DNA of 64,000 nt. Origin: Druceiella hillmani. Its lineage: Eukaryota > Arthropoda > Insecta > Lepidoptera > Hepialidae. This document shows, in pieces, positions 12,564 through 23,399 of the stretch; the stretch's first letter is position 1; every line of letters starts with the position of its first letter. The stretch covers positions 13,271,001 through 13,335,000 of the forward strand of contig JAYKKI010000052.1 in NCBI GenBank assembly GCA_039881145.1, in the 5' to 3' direction. The position numbers and the translations under genes are program-made. The notes beneath the pieces are model-generated. The model saw only the letters and a program-made list of their open reading frames with translations. It was not told where the DNA came from and searched no databases.

Positions 12564-14090
12564 GATTAGTATATTGTAACTTCTGAGGTATAAACTTATT
12601 TGAATTACTTCATTTAAGGATTTAGACTAAAACTTTTAAAGATAGAAATATTCACAAAGAGAGCCAAATTGCTTGGAACAGAAGATGATTCCTCATTTTT
12701 CTGATCATTGCAGCATGGGCCTCATTTGGAAGAGACCGTTATATAAATCGTAGTATCTATTTAAGTGTAACACAATCTGTTCAATTCTTAACACTTTCTC
12801 AGAAATTTAATTTTTCTTGCATCATAACATAATAAAATATATATTATATAATGGAGAATTATAAATATTATATAATAGTGTCAGTCTCAAATCATTTTGA
12901 TTTTCTATCAAAATTCAGGCGCTTCATATTAGAATGTGGGGCGGGAACTAGCACCTTATTCGGGACAAGGTAGCAACACTGGTAGCGATTGTCGAAATTC
13001 TTAACCAAGAGTTTGATGGTTACAGTAAAATGTATAATAGTCGTTCGTCCAAATAAAATGGCCGTTAAGTTTAAACTTTTTACTTATTGTTACCAGATTA
13101 GGAAATTCAAGTTCCGGGACGAAATATGCAGAAGTGGAAGGAGTCCAGTGAAATATTTTGTTTTTGGCACCTTTAAAAGATTCGATGGGAAGTATGTCAG
13201 GAAATCTTATAAAATCCATCAATATATTTCGACCATACTCTGCCCTGGATACTCCTTTAATTTAACACTATAAAACATAATACAAATAGCATTTTAACGA
13301 ATCAAAAACTTAAACGAATATTAAGTTGGAAAATAAATTAGTTAAAATAAATTAATTATATCGCTATAATAACAAAACATTAATACAAAACTTGTCTTTC
13401 ACATAAACAAAATTGTATAACGCCAAAGTTAAAAATAAGTGATTTGTACATGTGATTTTTAATGTTAGAACACAAAGAACACACAGCAACACTTCACCCG
13501 TGACTAAAAAGTTGGAAGTTCAAATTCACATAAATTACTAACAAAGATATCCATTTCTATTGTAATGAAATAAAAAAAAATTGGCCTACATGCTAAGAAT
13601 GTGGGTGTGCTTTATTACCTCGCACGCCAGTTTGACGACAGAAATAATTATAACTCGGCATTTTTTTAAGTATTTAACTTTTAATATATGGCTATTTTGG
13701 AAGGAAGAGATCTCTCTTTAAAAATATTAATTTTGATCTAATTTTACCTTTAACAAAGCACATGAACCTCCTTCCCTTGGTAGATATACACGCGTATGAA
13801 GACACTCTATGGGAGGACATTTTTGACCGATAATTACAACATATAGAAAGGATCTTAAAATGTAATTATTACTAGATGTAAATACTGCTGGTCACTTACG
13901 TTAATGAATCGCACCCATTCGTGGGTAAATTATTAAACGAATTTATGGCACATTGGATATTTATTGATACGATAAATTGTCACATTGAGTGTTAGTGAAA
14001 GTATACCTTTTCACAAATGATTTTTACTTACAGATGAACTTTACTTTGTTAGATTCTAATTTTCTGTTGGTTGATTCTAATATTCTATCG
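12060..14090 (+). repeat. Module B, copy 2
   Basis: Full-length module B. Order: GC-rich core 12,070-12,405 (CTGTCTCGCGAGGG, GATATCGAT, GGTGGTCGGGCG), TA microsatellite 12,476-12,563, CGTAGTATCTATTTAAG, a GGCAC-TTTAAAAGATTCG passage at about 13,160, TTAATACAAAAC, then CTCGCACGCCAG and the CCTTCCCTTGGTAGATAT passage near 13,770. All of these recur in order in the other copies. Open frames at 12,989-13,273 are not conserved. Confidence 0.8.
12476..12563. repeat. TA dinucleotide microsatellite
   Basis: About 88 bp of alternating A and T with two ACAT interruptions, inside module B copy 2. The other B copies have AAGTATATGC at this place. Confidence 0.95.
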
Positions 14091-14094
14091 TCAT

Positions 14095-16200
14095 TTTGAT
14101 TATCCCTATAATCCATTTAATTTTACAAGTGACTAAATTATGATAGAAATTATTATGGACGCATACGACTGAATAAGGAGAGTCGTTTATGTAAGTCAAA
14201 ATTTTCTATTTTATTATAGAGACTGGAGAAAAATTCCAGAAAATAAAAATTTAAAGGTTTGGAAATAACGAAATGCCTACAAGGAAAATGATCAAATATA
14301 ATTAGTCTTTAACGAACAAAAAACTAGTAATGCCTTGTTAAAACCCAAAAAAATGGTAATTCTTTTTTCGACGATTTTTAATTTTAATTATATAATATGG
14401 TTATAACCTTGTCATTTTTTTTAACTGACGCTCGGTCTGATCGTTATATATTTAATGGCTTTTTATCACTATTAACGTAATTACCCAATAATTTCATATT
14501 TTTGACGAATATTTGGAAATGTTGTTTCTCTTTAGTGTTTTTCTTGGGATTGTCGATATGTACACACAATTTATTGTACGCCGCACCTAGCAAGGAAAAA
14601 CGGAACACTTATAAGATCAGTATGTGCTACATCCTCTTTTATTATATTAAAAAGAAAATATTTCTGTGTTAATTTTATGAAGAGTTTCACAAATTGAAAA
14701 CTTAAACACTTTTTTTAAATTTAAATTACAGTGCGGGATGTCATTTGCTATGACTTAAACGAATAAAAGAATCAAAACATACTTTATGGTAATTTTAGTA
14801 TATCTTCAGAAACGTACTGAAAAGTTTGCAATGAAGTATATCATCTCTTCTTTCTCATTTCTGATACTACTAAAATTATGAAAAACAAGATTTTAGAAAC
14901 CTAAACAAATATTCTAAGAAAACTAAAATGATGTTTTTAGATGTCAGTTTATGAGATATGAATAATAAAACGTGTGCCCCCCTTATGTAATTATATTAAG
15001 TTTTCATAAATATTTGTTACGCTATGAAGTCCGTATTAGTGATGACTTATGAAAGTAAAGTAAATTCACTTCAAAGGTACGAAATCGTCGAGAAGCAAGA
15101 AAGAGTCGCACTTGGTCGATTTGTTAGTCTGAATTTAATTATAAAAGTAAATAAAATAAGTTTTCTATCACCCTGTATAAAATTTTTATTTTAAATAATT
15201 GAGTATCATCCCTTCAAATAAAGTATAAATCATTATAAATTCGATATGGTGATCACAGATCCCATTTGAGATTTTATTTCGTTTGGAGAACTTTATTTTG
15301 AACATTCCTAAAATACATTGAAATCGTTGACAAATCAAATGTGCACTCCTTGAGCTTCTTCTACTTCATTAATATTATTTTAATATTAAATGCTTTTTGT
15401 CATCTTTATATATCTAAGTAATGCAAAAGGTTCATATTACTTAATGATGGCTAATTATAATCAGCTAAAATCGATGAAAAACAAAGTCATTATCTGCGTC
15501 TTTGTTCATATGGCTAGTAAAAAATGTTAAAAGAAGGTGAAAAGTTTAAAAGTTAAAAACAGCAGGGAGGGAGGAGAAGAGCTAAGAAGATACCCACAAA
15601 ACGTAGTTAGAGAACAGGGTCCACACAATAAAAGGAAGGTATTTTGTGGGAAATTATTTTTAGAATCAAAACTATCCAGGAATCATTATAAAAATTAATA
15701 ACCTTTTATTCTTCACAATTAAATGAAACTACGTGATGTAGTATCGTTTATATTTCTTTAAGTTCTTTACGACCTAGCTTTCGTTATGTGACAAAATCTT
15801 CAGTTGTATTACAACATCTTCACCTGAAGATGTTGTAATACAACGAATTGTGAATAATGAATTTCTACTAAATTAACGCCAAATATATTCAAGCTTCCAT
15901 TCTGTTAGTGAACCATTCTATGGAAAAAAAATTACTAAAATCGATTGTTACGAACTAAGCGCAAACATTTAGATATTCCTATATAAATATTCAACTTCAT
16001 ATTATATTCAATTAATTTATGTTTTGAAGTGTAATTTGCAATATTAATATTTAATTTATAAAACAAATTTAAAATTTTATTTTATGATACGTTTTTCCCA
16101 AAGAGTCTAAACGTCTGTAGAATACTATTTATTACACGCTTTATCACAATTTATTGGATTTTGAAGACAGAATTTTTATAGCTCGTAATTTCCAAACAAA
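14095..16200 (-). repeat. Module D, reversed copy
   Basis: Reverse complement of 23,400-25,500 over its whole length, although modules B before it and E after it are forward. Landmarks on the minus strand: AAAATTTGTG-type start at about 16,160, GGCCAAGTGCGAG-like sequence at 15,105-15,120 (here GTCGCACTTGGTCGAT), and the other end at 14,576-14,640 (CAAGGAAAAACGGAACACTT then ATAAGATCAG). A hammerhead element interrupts it at 15,712-15,894. No transposase frame is seen. Confidence 0.8.
15712..15894 (+). mobile_element. Hammerhead inverted element, copy 1 (damaged)
   Basis: Left arm starts ATGAAACTACGTGATG (15,723) and the right end is AACGCCAAATAT, as in copies 4, 6 and 7. The centre has collapsed to a perfect 20-bp palindrome, and the right-hand motif is cut after CGAA, so stem III, the cleavage site and stem I of the hammerhead are lost. 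Confidence 0.75.
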
Positions 16201-16430
16201 TAGTCAAATCTTCCGAATTATATTGTCTGTAAACTTATGTTTAACAAATGCAACATTTAGACATAATTACAAATAAAATGGCAATCTTACTAAAGGGTCT
16301 GCTCATATTGATTTTGTATAATTAAGCAATTAAGAGTATCCTATAGAACAGCACGCTTCACCTGTCATCCAGATGACCATATAAACACGATACATATATG
16401 TAGCAAAATTGTGAAATTTTATTGTAAAAA
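16200..16430. other. Junction sequence, nothing recognised
   Basis: Lies between the reversed D copy and module E. No repeat partner, gene or RNA was identified. Confidence 0.3.
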
Positions 16431-17270
16431 GGAGTGTAGAATAATAAACTTAATTATTTCCATACATTTATATATTATTTATTTTTTATTAATATTCCAT
16501 ACTGGCTTAGATACTTAGAGCTACAGGTAAACTGTACATATTTAGACACCTCTTGGTATCCATCCATTCGTCACAGGCATGTCAGAGAATATTTCAAATG
16601 AAGAATGTTGAAATTTCGCAAAGTTATAAGAAGTTGAAACTTCAATTAAACATATGAATTGCAGCATTTGAGTTTTAAGGTTAAGGGTATATTAAAAGGA
16701 TAAAATGAGGAGTCAAAGTAATTTTTTAAAACATCGTCAAATTATGAAATGAAAGTTTTTTAGCACAAATTTAAAACTGTGTAATTTGTTTCTTTTTCTT
16801 AAAAAATATTCTTTCCCAAAAAAAACCACTAATTGTAATTGCCACACCCTGTCTCCAAAAATATTACTCAAAAAATTTGCGAACTTTGTAGTTATAGCGT
16901 AATCAATATTTAATAAAACTGAAAATGAATGATGAAATTTGTATTTTACTCAACATTTACGCTCCGCACTATTTTCATCAAGCTACACAAGAAGGTTTAG
17001 ATTAAAATTAAACAATTAAAAAAAAATTTTATATATTTAACATATTTGTTTTGGTTCAAATTAGTATATAATAAGAACTGGACATAAAAAATATGAAGAA
17101 TTGATGTCATGAAAAATATAATAAAAATGCGGCTTTTTAGTGCCAAGAGTTAATTTGGAAATGTTATGAATTATTATATTAAAAAATAGTAAATTGTGGT
17201 TAAAAACACAATGGTACAAAACTATTGCTATCTCTGTTCATTTCTGACAAACTACGGTTCTCCCACACCG
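16430..17270 (+). repeat. Module E, copy 2
   Basis: Aligns with 25,500-26,290, 38,040-38,780, 49,500-50,030 and, reversed, 42,240-43,140. Landmarks: TATTATTTATTTTTTATTAA, CCATCCATTCGTCACAGG, AGAAGTTG, AAGGGTATATTAAAA and GGACATAAAAAATATGAAGA. No coding frame is conserved among the copies. Confidence 0.8.
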
Positions 17271-17274
17271 TGAA

Positions 17275-17890
17275 ATTGTATTTTTATAATTATCGAACTT
17301 GTTTCTAAGCTTGACTATTTTTATTTAAACAAAATATACGAGTTAAAAAATTTCATAAAGCAAACAGCAATTACAATAACCGGCGAAAATTAAATAATAC
17401 ATTCACAGAATATTTCAATTTAAAATTTCCATTTGTTTTAATGAGGAATCCGCGAGATCCCTAAACGGCCGAGATGGACCGCAAACAGAAACTTTGCCTT
17501 TGAGGGATTTTCTTTTTGGCTTCATGTGGATGTCGGCGTTTAAAATATTTACGTTAAACAAAAATGCTGCTGTAGGGCGAAAAAAAATGGCACAAAGTTG
17601 TTTGTCTGCGTGTTGTTTATTTACATCGGTGGCGGCAGTTTCGTTTATCGTAATGAATCTTACACTCAACTGGAATGCGTGGAACCAATTTCAAGATTTT
17701 TGACGTAGTCATTCATAATGACAGCAATCATTATGAAAATTCGTGTATTCATGGATTCTAGAAGCCGGAGCTAAATCGTAACTCACTCATAAAAAATAAA
17801 ATGTTAGGTCAGGAAAAGTTTGGAAAACCCAAACAGCATATTTTAAATACGTTTACGCTGAAGATATTTGGATATATTCTATTGACGCTC
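17275..17890 (+). repeat. Module F, copy 2, first part
   Basis: Begins with a TTTTTATAATTATCGAACTTG passage and carries GATCCCTAAACGGCCGAGAT (17,456-17,475), GGATGTCGGCGTTTAAAAT and CACTCAACTGGAATGCGTGG. Matching segments: 5,740-6,060, 26,290-26,900, 38,780-39,110, 50,030-50,600 forward and 6,540-7,130, 41,700-42,240 reversed. Overlapping open frames occur on both strands (17,494-17,703 and 17,415-17,669) and partly recur in other copies; no known domain is seen. Confidence 0.75.
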
Positions 17891-18004
17891 AGAAATAAAT
17901 AAAATCATTGTATATATTTGGCATTAATTTTGTAGAAATTCATTCTTCAAAATTTAATGAAACTATGTGATGTAATATTATTTCTATTTTCTTTAATTTC
18001 CTTA

Positions 18005-18045
18005 CCACGACCTAAGTTTCGTTGCATTACAACATCTTCAGGTGG
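18005..18045 (-). ncRNA. Hammerhead-like motif (copy 2, left arm)
   Basis: Minus strand 5' to 3': stem I strand CCAC, core CTGAAGA, stem II (GTTGT and GCAAC, loop AAT, one G-U pair), GAAA, a 3-bp stem III with a 2-nt loop, TC, and GTGG closing stem I. The core fits the CUGANGA...GAAA rule. One extra U precedes stem II, as in all copies here. Activity is not tested. Confidence 0.7.
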
Positions 18046-18080
18046 ACTATTAGCAAAAATGAAAGATCTTTGCTAATAAC

Positions 18081-18121
18081 CTACCTGAAGATGTTGTAAT
18101 ACAACGAAACCTAGGTCGTGG
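18081..18121 (+). ncRNA. Hammerhead-like motif (copy 2, right arm)
   Basis: CTAC, CTGAAGA, U, stem II GTTGT/ACAAC with loop AAT, GAAA, stem III ACC/GGT around TA, then C and GTGG. Stem I pairs CTAC with GTGG using one wobble. Predicted cleavage is after C 18,117. Confidence 0.75.
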
Positions 18122-18671
18122 TAAAGAATTTTAAAAAAGTAGAAATAATACTACATCACGTAGTTTCACTTAATTGTGAATAATATAGTTAGACAACACT
18201 GAGACTGCAATACACTTCAAATCGTTTCAGCCCGGCTATCTAAATAAGTATAAAAAAAGATATAAAAAAATATAGATAAATAAATAAAATTAAATATATG
18301 TGTATAATGAAGAACAAAAAAAGAATTAATAAATAAATGAATAAATCTAAAAAAATAAAGAAATAAAACGGAAGATATGTATAATTAGTGGTATAATACT
18401 GTCAAATACCCTTGCTATTATATAAATAATTTACTGAGAATAATATTGATTTAATTATATTAAATACACCGGAAAATTTGCATTGTATAACCTCAATGAT
18501 AAGAATAACATCAATTTAATTTATTACCCTTACTAAATTTTTGTATATTGTATAAATTCCGAAAGCATAATAAAAATTACACCGCTCCCCTACAATAAAC
18601 CCATTAACGTAAGCAGGGGGAAAACCCGCACAAACCCGGCTTCCGCTATTATTTTAATTTTTGCTAACAGC

Positions 18672-18712
18672 CCGCCTGAAGATATTGTAATACAACGAAA
18701 CCTAGGTCGTGG
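18672..18712 (+). ncRNA. Hammerhead-like motif (copy 3)
   Basis: CCGC, CTGAAGA, stem II with one A-C mismatch at its base, GAAA, stem III ACC/GGT around TA, C, GTGG. Predicted cleavage after C 18,708, which is 591 nt downstream of the site in the preceding copy. Confidence 0.7.
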
Positions 18713-18774
18713 TAAAGAAATTAAAGAAAGTATAAATAATACTACATCACGTAGTTTCATTTAATTGTAATATT

Positions 18775-19850
18775 ACACATTTTACCTTTACCCTATAACT
18801 CGAAACATATTTTTATTTATCCAATGAAGCAATATACTTTCTGCTACTACAATAAATTAGTCGTAGTATCTAGGGAAAACATCATAATATTAATGAATGC
18901 CTGTCTTTGTATTACAAGAGAATTCTGGTCTCATAGCGATTCTGTATTTTCTCTCGTGTATTCATTGTTTTAAATTAACGAGAAGCAAAGTTTGCTTTAA
19001 GATAATGTTACAAGTAGGTATGTTGAACAAATATGAAAAGGAAAATTATTGTTTGTATATGTTTTCCCAGCATGAAATTGGAATATTATGTCAACAGTGT
19101 TACGCAATACATAGAGAGGAAAAGTAATAATAAGAGAAGTAAATTTATCTGTAATGAGTATGTGAAATTTTAGCTACTGGTTTTATTACGAGATATTTAA
19201 ATTTGGGTGAAAATCTTAATCATTTGGAGCGCGTATATTCAATTTATTTTCCAAAGAAATTCAATTAAGGTTAGAGAACTGTATTAGATTTATCTGTTTA
19301 ATCTTAATTCATTTCATTCCATTTTATGATTCTACAAGTTATTCCAGTAGTTTATGGCGTTTTTATGACCAAAGTTAAATGGATTCTTGTTATGTTTTAA
19401 ACATTAAAATTTAAAGTAATCAGAAATGTAATATAGATGGGCTGTCGACTTTTTGAACCATACTGCAATAAATTAAATGCCGTGATTTAAAAATAGTTAA
19501 AATGTGTCAATAATGTATTCCGATGCAATATTCAGCTCAATATTTTTGAGTAGAGCGAGAGTCAAAAACACCATTATGTGAGTAAGAGTTTTGCAAAGAT
19601 TAAAACTTGTTTTTGCAATTTATACCTTCAATTGAAATTTTAAATCGCAATATTTTCCCACAATATATATCGCCTTGTTTGGTTACAGATAAGAGTAAGA
19701 AGTTGAAAACTTCGAATCTCATTACAGAGATAAGAATAATCAATTGAGATCGAAGAGTTTGGTGCTACTGATAGACTATTATTAAGATTGGAATGAAGAG
19801 CATTGTTTTTTTTCCATTACTGTGACATCATATTTGAAAAAAATCACGCC
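18775..19850 (+). repeat. Module F, copy 2, second part
   Basis: Resumes module F with TTACCCTATAACTCGAAAC-like sequence (about 18,785-18,810) and continues in step with 26,990-28,050: a segment with AAGCAAAGTTTGCTTTAAGA, GAACAAATATGAAAAGGA, then AACCATACTGCAATAAATTA and GAGCGAGAGTCAAAAACAC. The frame 18,897-19,127 recurs at 27,150 and 50,822 and reversed at 6,150-6,368, without known domain. Confidence 0.8.
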
Positions 19851-20215
19851 AATATGATTTTGCAGGCTTAAAGGCAACAATGTGACAGAAACATTTCAAT
19901 TTTTGGCCGATGTTTTTAGCTATGTGCGGCCTGACTTTATTGTGTAGGAAATTCATTTTTAAGGGTTCTTTACGATTATTTTTTATTTCTCTGTGAAGCT
20001 GATTGCAGTATATTGTTCAGTCTACTGTGGTATTTTCTAGTAGGTGCGCCTTAGGGAAAGAAAATTTCTGTACATGTTGGCACGTTAGTCTTACTAAGCG
20101 GTGGTCAGTGTATACGTTATGTGCACCACTAGCTTACACACATGTACTTGATGCAAATATTCCAATACCCGTACATTACTGCAACTTAATTCTGCTAACA
20201 GGCAACGTGAGGTAA
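19850..20215 (-). pseudogene. Mariner transposase fossil M3 (middle part)
   Basis: Read on the minus strand it matches 30,660-31,000 of M2 closely in order. The minus strand reads a FLHNKVRPHIA-like passage (near 19,925-19,960), which corresponds to the DNARPH motif around the second catalytic aspartate of mariner transposase; that aspartate is replaced by asparagine. Both termini are missing. It lies between two copies of module F in opposite orientation, at a rearrangement boundary. Confidence 0.75.
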
Positions 20216-20650
20216 GGCGAGGATCTTTTCATATATTTTTAGACAGAAAATACAGAAGCGTTATGAGACCCGAATTGTCTTGTAATACAATGAGAGGGAC
20301 ATCAATATTATGATGTTTTTACTTCATACTTCGACTAACTGTATTACAGTAACAGAAAGTATATTGCTTCATTGGATAAATAAAAACATGTTTGGAGTTA
20401 TAGGGTAAAGGTAAAATGTGTATTATGTGAATTGAATGTAAATCTGTGGGTTACTGAGATAAAATATTTAACTGATTTTATTTGTTTCTGAGCGTCAATA
20501 GAATATATATAAATATCTTTGCTATAAACGTATTTAAAATATGCTGATTGGGTTTTTCAAACTTTTCTTGATCTTACATTTTATTTTTTTATGAGTGAGT
20601 TACGATTTAGCTTCAGCTTCTAGAATCCACGACGAATTTTTAGATTGATT
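20215..20650 (-). repeat. Module F fragment, reversed
   Basis: Reverse complement of the joint part of module F: AGACCCGAATTGTCTTGTAA (20,268-20,287) mirrors the sequence at 18,910-18,930 and 27,135-27,150, and the segment 20,395-20,640 mirrors 26,830-27,030. It shows what the uninterrupted F looks like where copy 2 is split by the hammerhead element. Confidence 0.75.
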
Positions 20651-20729
20651 GCTGTTATTATGAATGATTACGTAAAACATCTTCAAATTGCTTCCACACA
20701 TTCCAATTTCCATTCGTGACATAATATTT

Positions 20730-22840
20730 AAAATATTTTTTTTTAAGTGAGTAGAAGCAACGTTACCTTGCAAAGTATTTGATTTAGTCACGAAGAAATT
20801 TCTCGCACATTTATTCTTAATATTACTGCAAATAAAAAGACTCGCAACATATCGTAGTATCTATAAACATTTACAAAGTTTCGAGACGAACAAAATACTA
20901 AGTATTTTGGCAAACAAATTGTTTCAAAGGGCGCCCAGCCCGGAACGCCAACTTAGCATTAAAAATAATCACAACACGTCTACAGCATGCCATTCACTTG
21001 ACGGGCTGTCTCGCGAGGGCTCATTATTAGGTACGATATCGATCCTTGTATAAACATTAGCTCCAGAAGGAAGCAACAATGTGGTCGGACGAGCGACGCC
21101 AATTTACTATAAATTTTGAATGTATTTGATTACAATTCCGGCCTCATCTAAGGCGCTCTCGGTCTCTCTCGGGATACTTGTGTAAGCGACAGTAGGAACT
21201 GTATACATCTTGGGATGAATAGACGGTTATGGTAGTGGGTCATTATTTGGCTAGAATAGAAGACGATCTTAGAAGAGAAAACGATGTAGACAATTTCGAT
21301 TTTATTTTTATTGTTGAGTATCTTAAGAAAGTATATGCAGGTTAGGACATTGTGACTTTTAAGTTAAAATTATTTCAGTTACGTAATTTAAAAGCTTGAA
21401 AAGTTTTATTCAAGACAAAGATCTTCACTAAGCAAGCTTAATTCTTTACAACGGAAAACGATTCTTCTATTTCTGATCATTTTCAACATGTGCCACACCT
21501 CACCATCAGAAGAGACTTTTACATAAATCGTAGTATCTATTTAAGTATGACTCAGATGCTTAACAGTTAGATAGGCTTAATTTTCCTTGAATATAAACTA
21601 TATAATAATAAAGCCTATGTTATATAACAGGGAATCAGTCTCTAATTAATTTGATTTTCTATCGAAATTCAGGACAAGCGCCGATTTGTCGAAATTTTTA
21701 ACAAAGAGCTCGACGGTTAGTATATATAGTAAAATGTCTAATTACATTGTTTCTCCAAACAACACGGCCGTTTGACCCGAACAGGAAATTCAGATTCCCG
21801 GGATACAGCGTATCCAGGGAATTTAAAATTTCTGGGATACGTTGTATCCCGGGAAAAGTATATGGAGTTCAGGGAAATCTTTTGTTTTTGGCATCCTTAA
21901 AAAATTCGACGGGAGCTATGTCGGAAAATTTTGTGAGACCATTCGATGTATTTTGACCACCCTTATTCAATACTCCTATAATTTCAACACTACCGAACAT
22001 ATTCATAATATAAATGACATTTTGATGAATCAAAAAATTTAACGAATATTAAGTTGGAGCATAAATTATATCACTAAATTAATTAATTATAAATTAAATT
22101 AGTTGTATCGCTAAAATAATTAAACATTAATATAAAATCCGTTTTTAATATAAACAAAATAAAAAATGCCAAAGTTCAAAATAAGCTGCGAAGTGACTTT
22201 TGATTTTATAACTCAAAGAACAGAGCAAGTTTCTTAGTCATTGAAGACATGCAACAACACTTTACTCGTCATTAAAAACATGCAAGTTCAAACTTCACAT
22301 AAGTCACTAGCTATGATGTCCATTTCTATCGTATAGAAATAAAATATTTCAATCCTTTCGCTAATAAATACATTTCATATGTAAGAAGTCAGCGTGAAAA
22401 TGTAGAACCATCAATAATCATATGTGTATGATTTATTATCTAGCACGTCAGCGTCGCGTTTTAATGGTAGAAATAATTATAACTTCGTATTTCTACAATT
22501 AATTATAAAAATACGAACATTTAATATATACCTTTTTATAGAAATACGAGATATTGCTATAAAAATATTCATTATGATTTAAATTTGCCTTTGATAAGTG
22601 ATATTAACCTCCATCCCTTGGTCTATATATATATAAGTATGAGGACACGCTATAGGTGGTAATTTTTTACTGATGTTATAGCGTATGGGCAGGATTAAAA
22701 AATCGAATTATTACTACTTTGAAAAACTGCTAGAAACTTAAATCAATGAATCGCGTCGATTCCTAATTAAATGATTTAAAGGAATGTATATATGTCACAT
22801 TTGATATTAATTGATATATATGTAACGAAATATGTTTTGG
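20730..22840 (+). repeat. Module B, copy 3
   Basis: Full-length B. Core 20,918-21,240 contains CTGTCTCGCGAGGGCTC, GGTACGATATCGATCC and GTGGTCGGACGAGCG. Later landmarks are AAGTATGACTCAGATGC, GGCATCCTTAAAAAATTCG, CTAGCACGTCAGCGTCGCG and CCTCCATCCCTTGGTC. Ends into module C. No gene. Confidence 0.8.
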
Positions 22841-23380
22841 AAAGATCGCTTATAACTTTGGAAATATAACACCTATCAGCATTATTTTAGTGCCATAATT
22901 AAGAGGATAGAAGCCAGTACTTACTCGGTAGTGTATATGTCGCTAGCTTAAATGGCGCTGCAGTCGCGTGCGACACGACTCATTCGAAACTAAATTTACT
23001 ATCGTGCGCTATGTTTACTTAGTGATTACGCTATAGTTCATTGATCGATTCGAGCGAGAGTGGCAGCGTTGAACAGATCTCGCGACGTTTTAATAAGTGT
23101 GATGCACAAAACTTATATTTGTGACCATAAGTTGTGTAATTTAAAAAAAAGTTTTGTTTTTTGCAAAAAAAATGATGTCTGCTCTATTATGGCACCAATG
23201 CGTGCGGTACGTAACGTACAAAACTGGCATACGAGAGTTCGGGTAGCAAGAGACATGAATTCCGGTTTTCGACGACTTTGATCTCGGGGGATTGTGTTCG
23301 TCTCCACAGGGAACGTGTTAAACTAACTATATTACACACTCTCTGGTACGTTCAAGACTTTTAACTTACTCCACTGAGGC
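22840..23380 (+). promoter_or_regulatory. Module C, promoter-like block, copy 1
   Basis: A less A+T-rich block with many CpG, shared with 35,840-36,380. Common phrases are GGATAGAAG, CTCATTCG, GCTATGTTTACTTAGTGATT, ATCGATTCGAGCG, GCGTGCGGTA and TCTCCACAGGGAACGT. An ATG-led frame starts at 23,191 here (MAPMRAVRN) and at 36,175 in the other copy (MVPKRAVCN), but a 1-nt difference downstream separates the two frames, so shared coding is not supported. It looks like a transcription start and 5' leader of an unknown unit; that is inference from composition only. Absent from both arms of the large inverted repeat. Confidence 0.4.
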
Positions 23381-23399
23381 TACGTCCCTGATACAGCCT

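Larger units (their letters stand above)
17914..18770 (+). mobile_element. Composite hammerhead element (retrozyme-like), copies 2 and 3
   Basis: 17,914-18,185 is an inverted element with a hammerhead-type motif on each arm: minus strand 18,005-18,045, plus strand 18,081-18,121. 18,186-18,654 is an A-rich body with no long frame. 18,655-18,770 is a second right arm with a plus-strand motif (18,672-18,712). Two same-sense arms around a body, preceded by an inverted arm, is the arrangement known for terminal repeats of Penelope-like elements. It interrupts module F between 17,890 and 18,775; compared with 26,920-26,995 about 60 bp of F is missing. No reverse transcriptase is present, so any mobility would have been supplied in trans. 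Confidence 0.65.
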
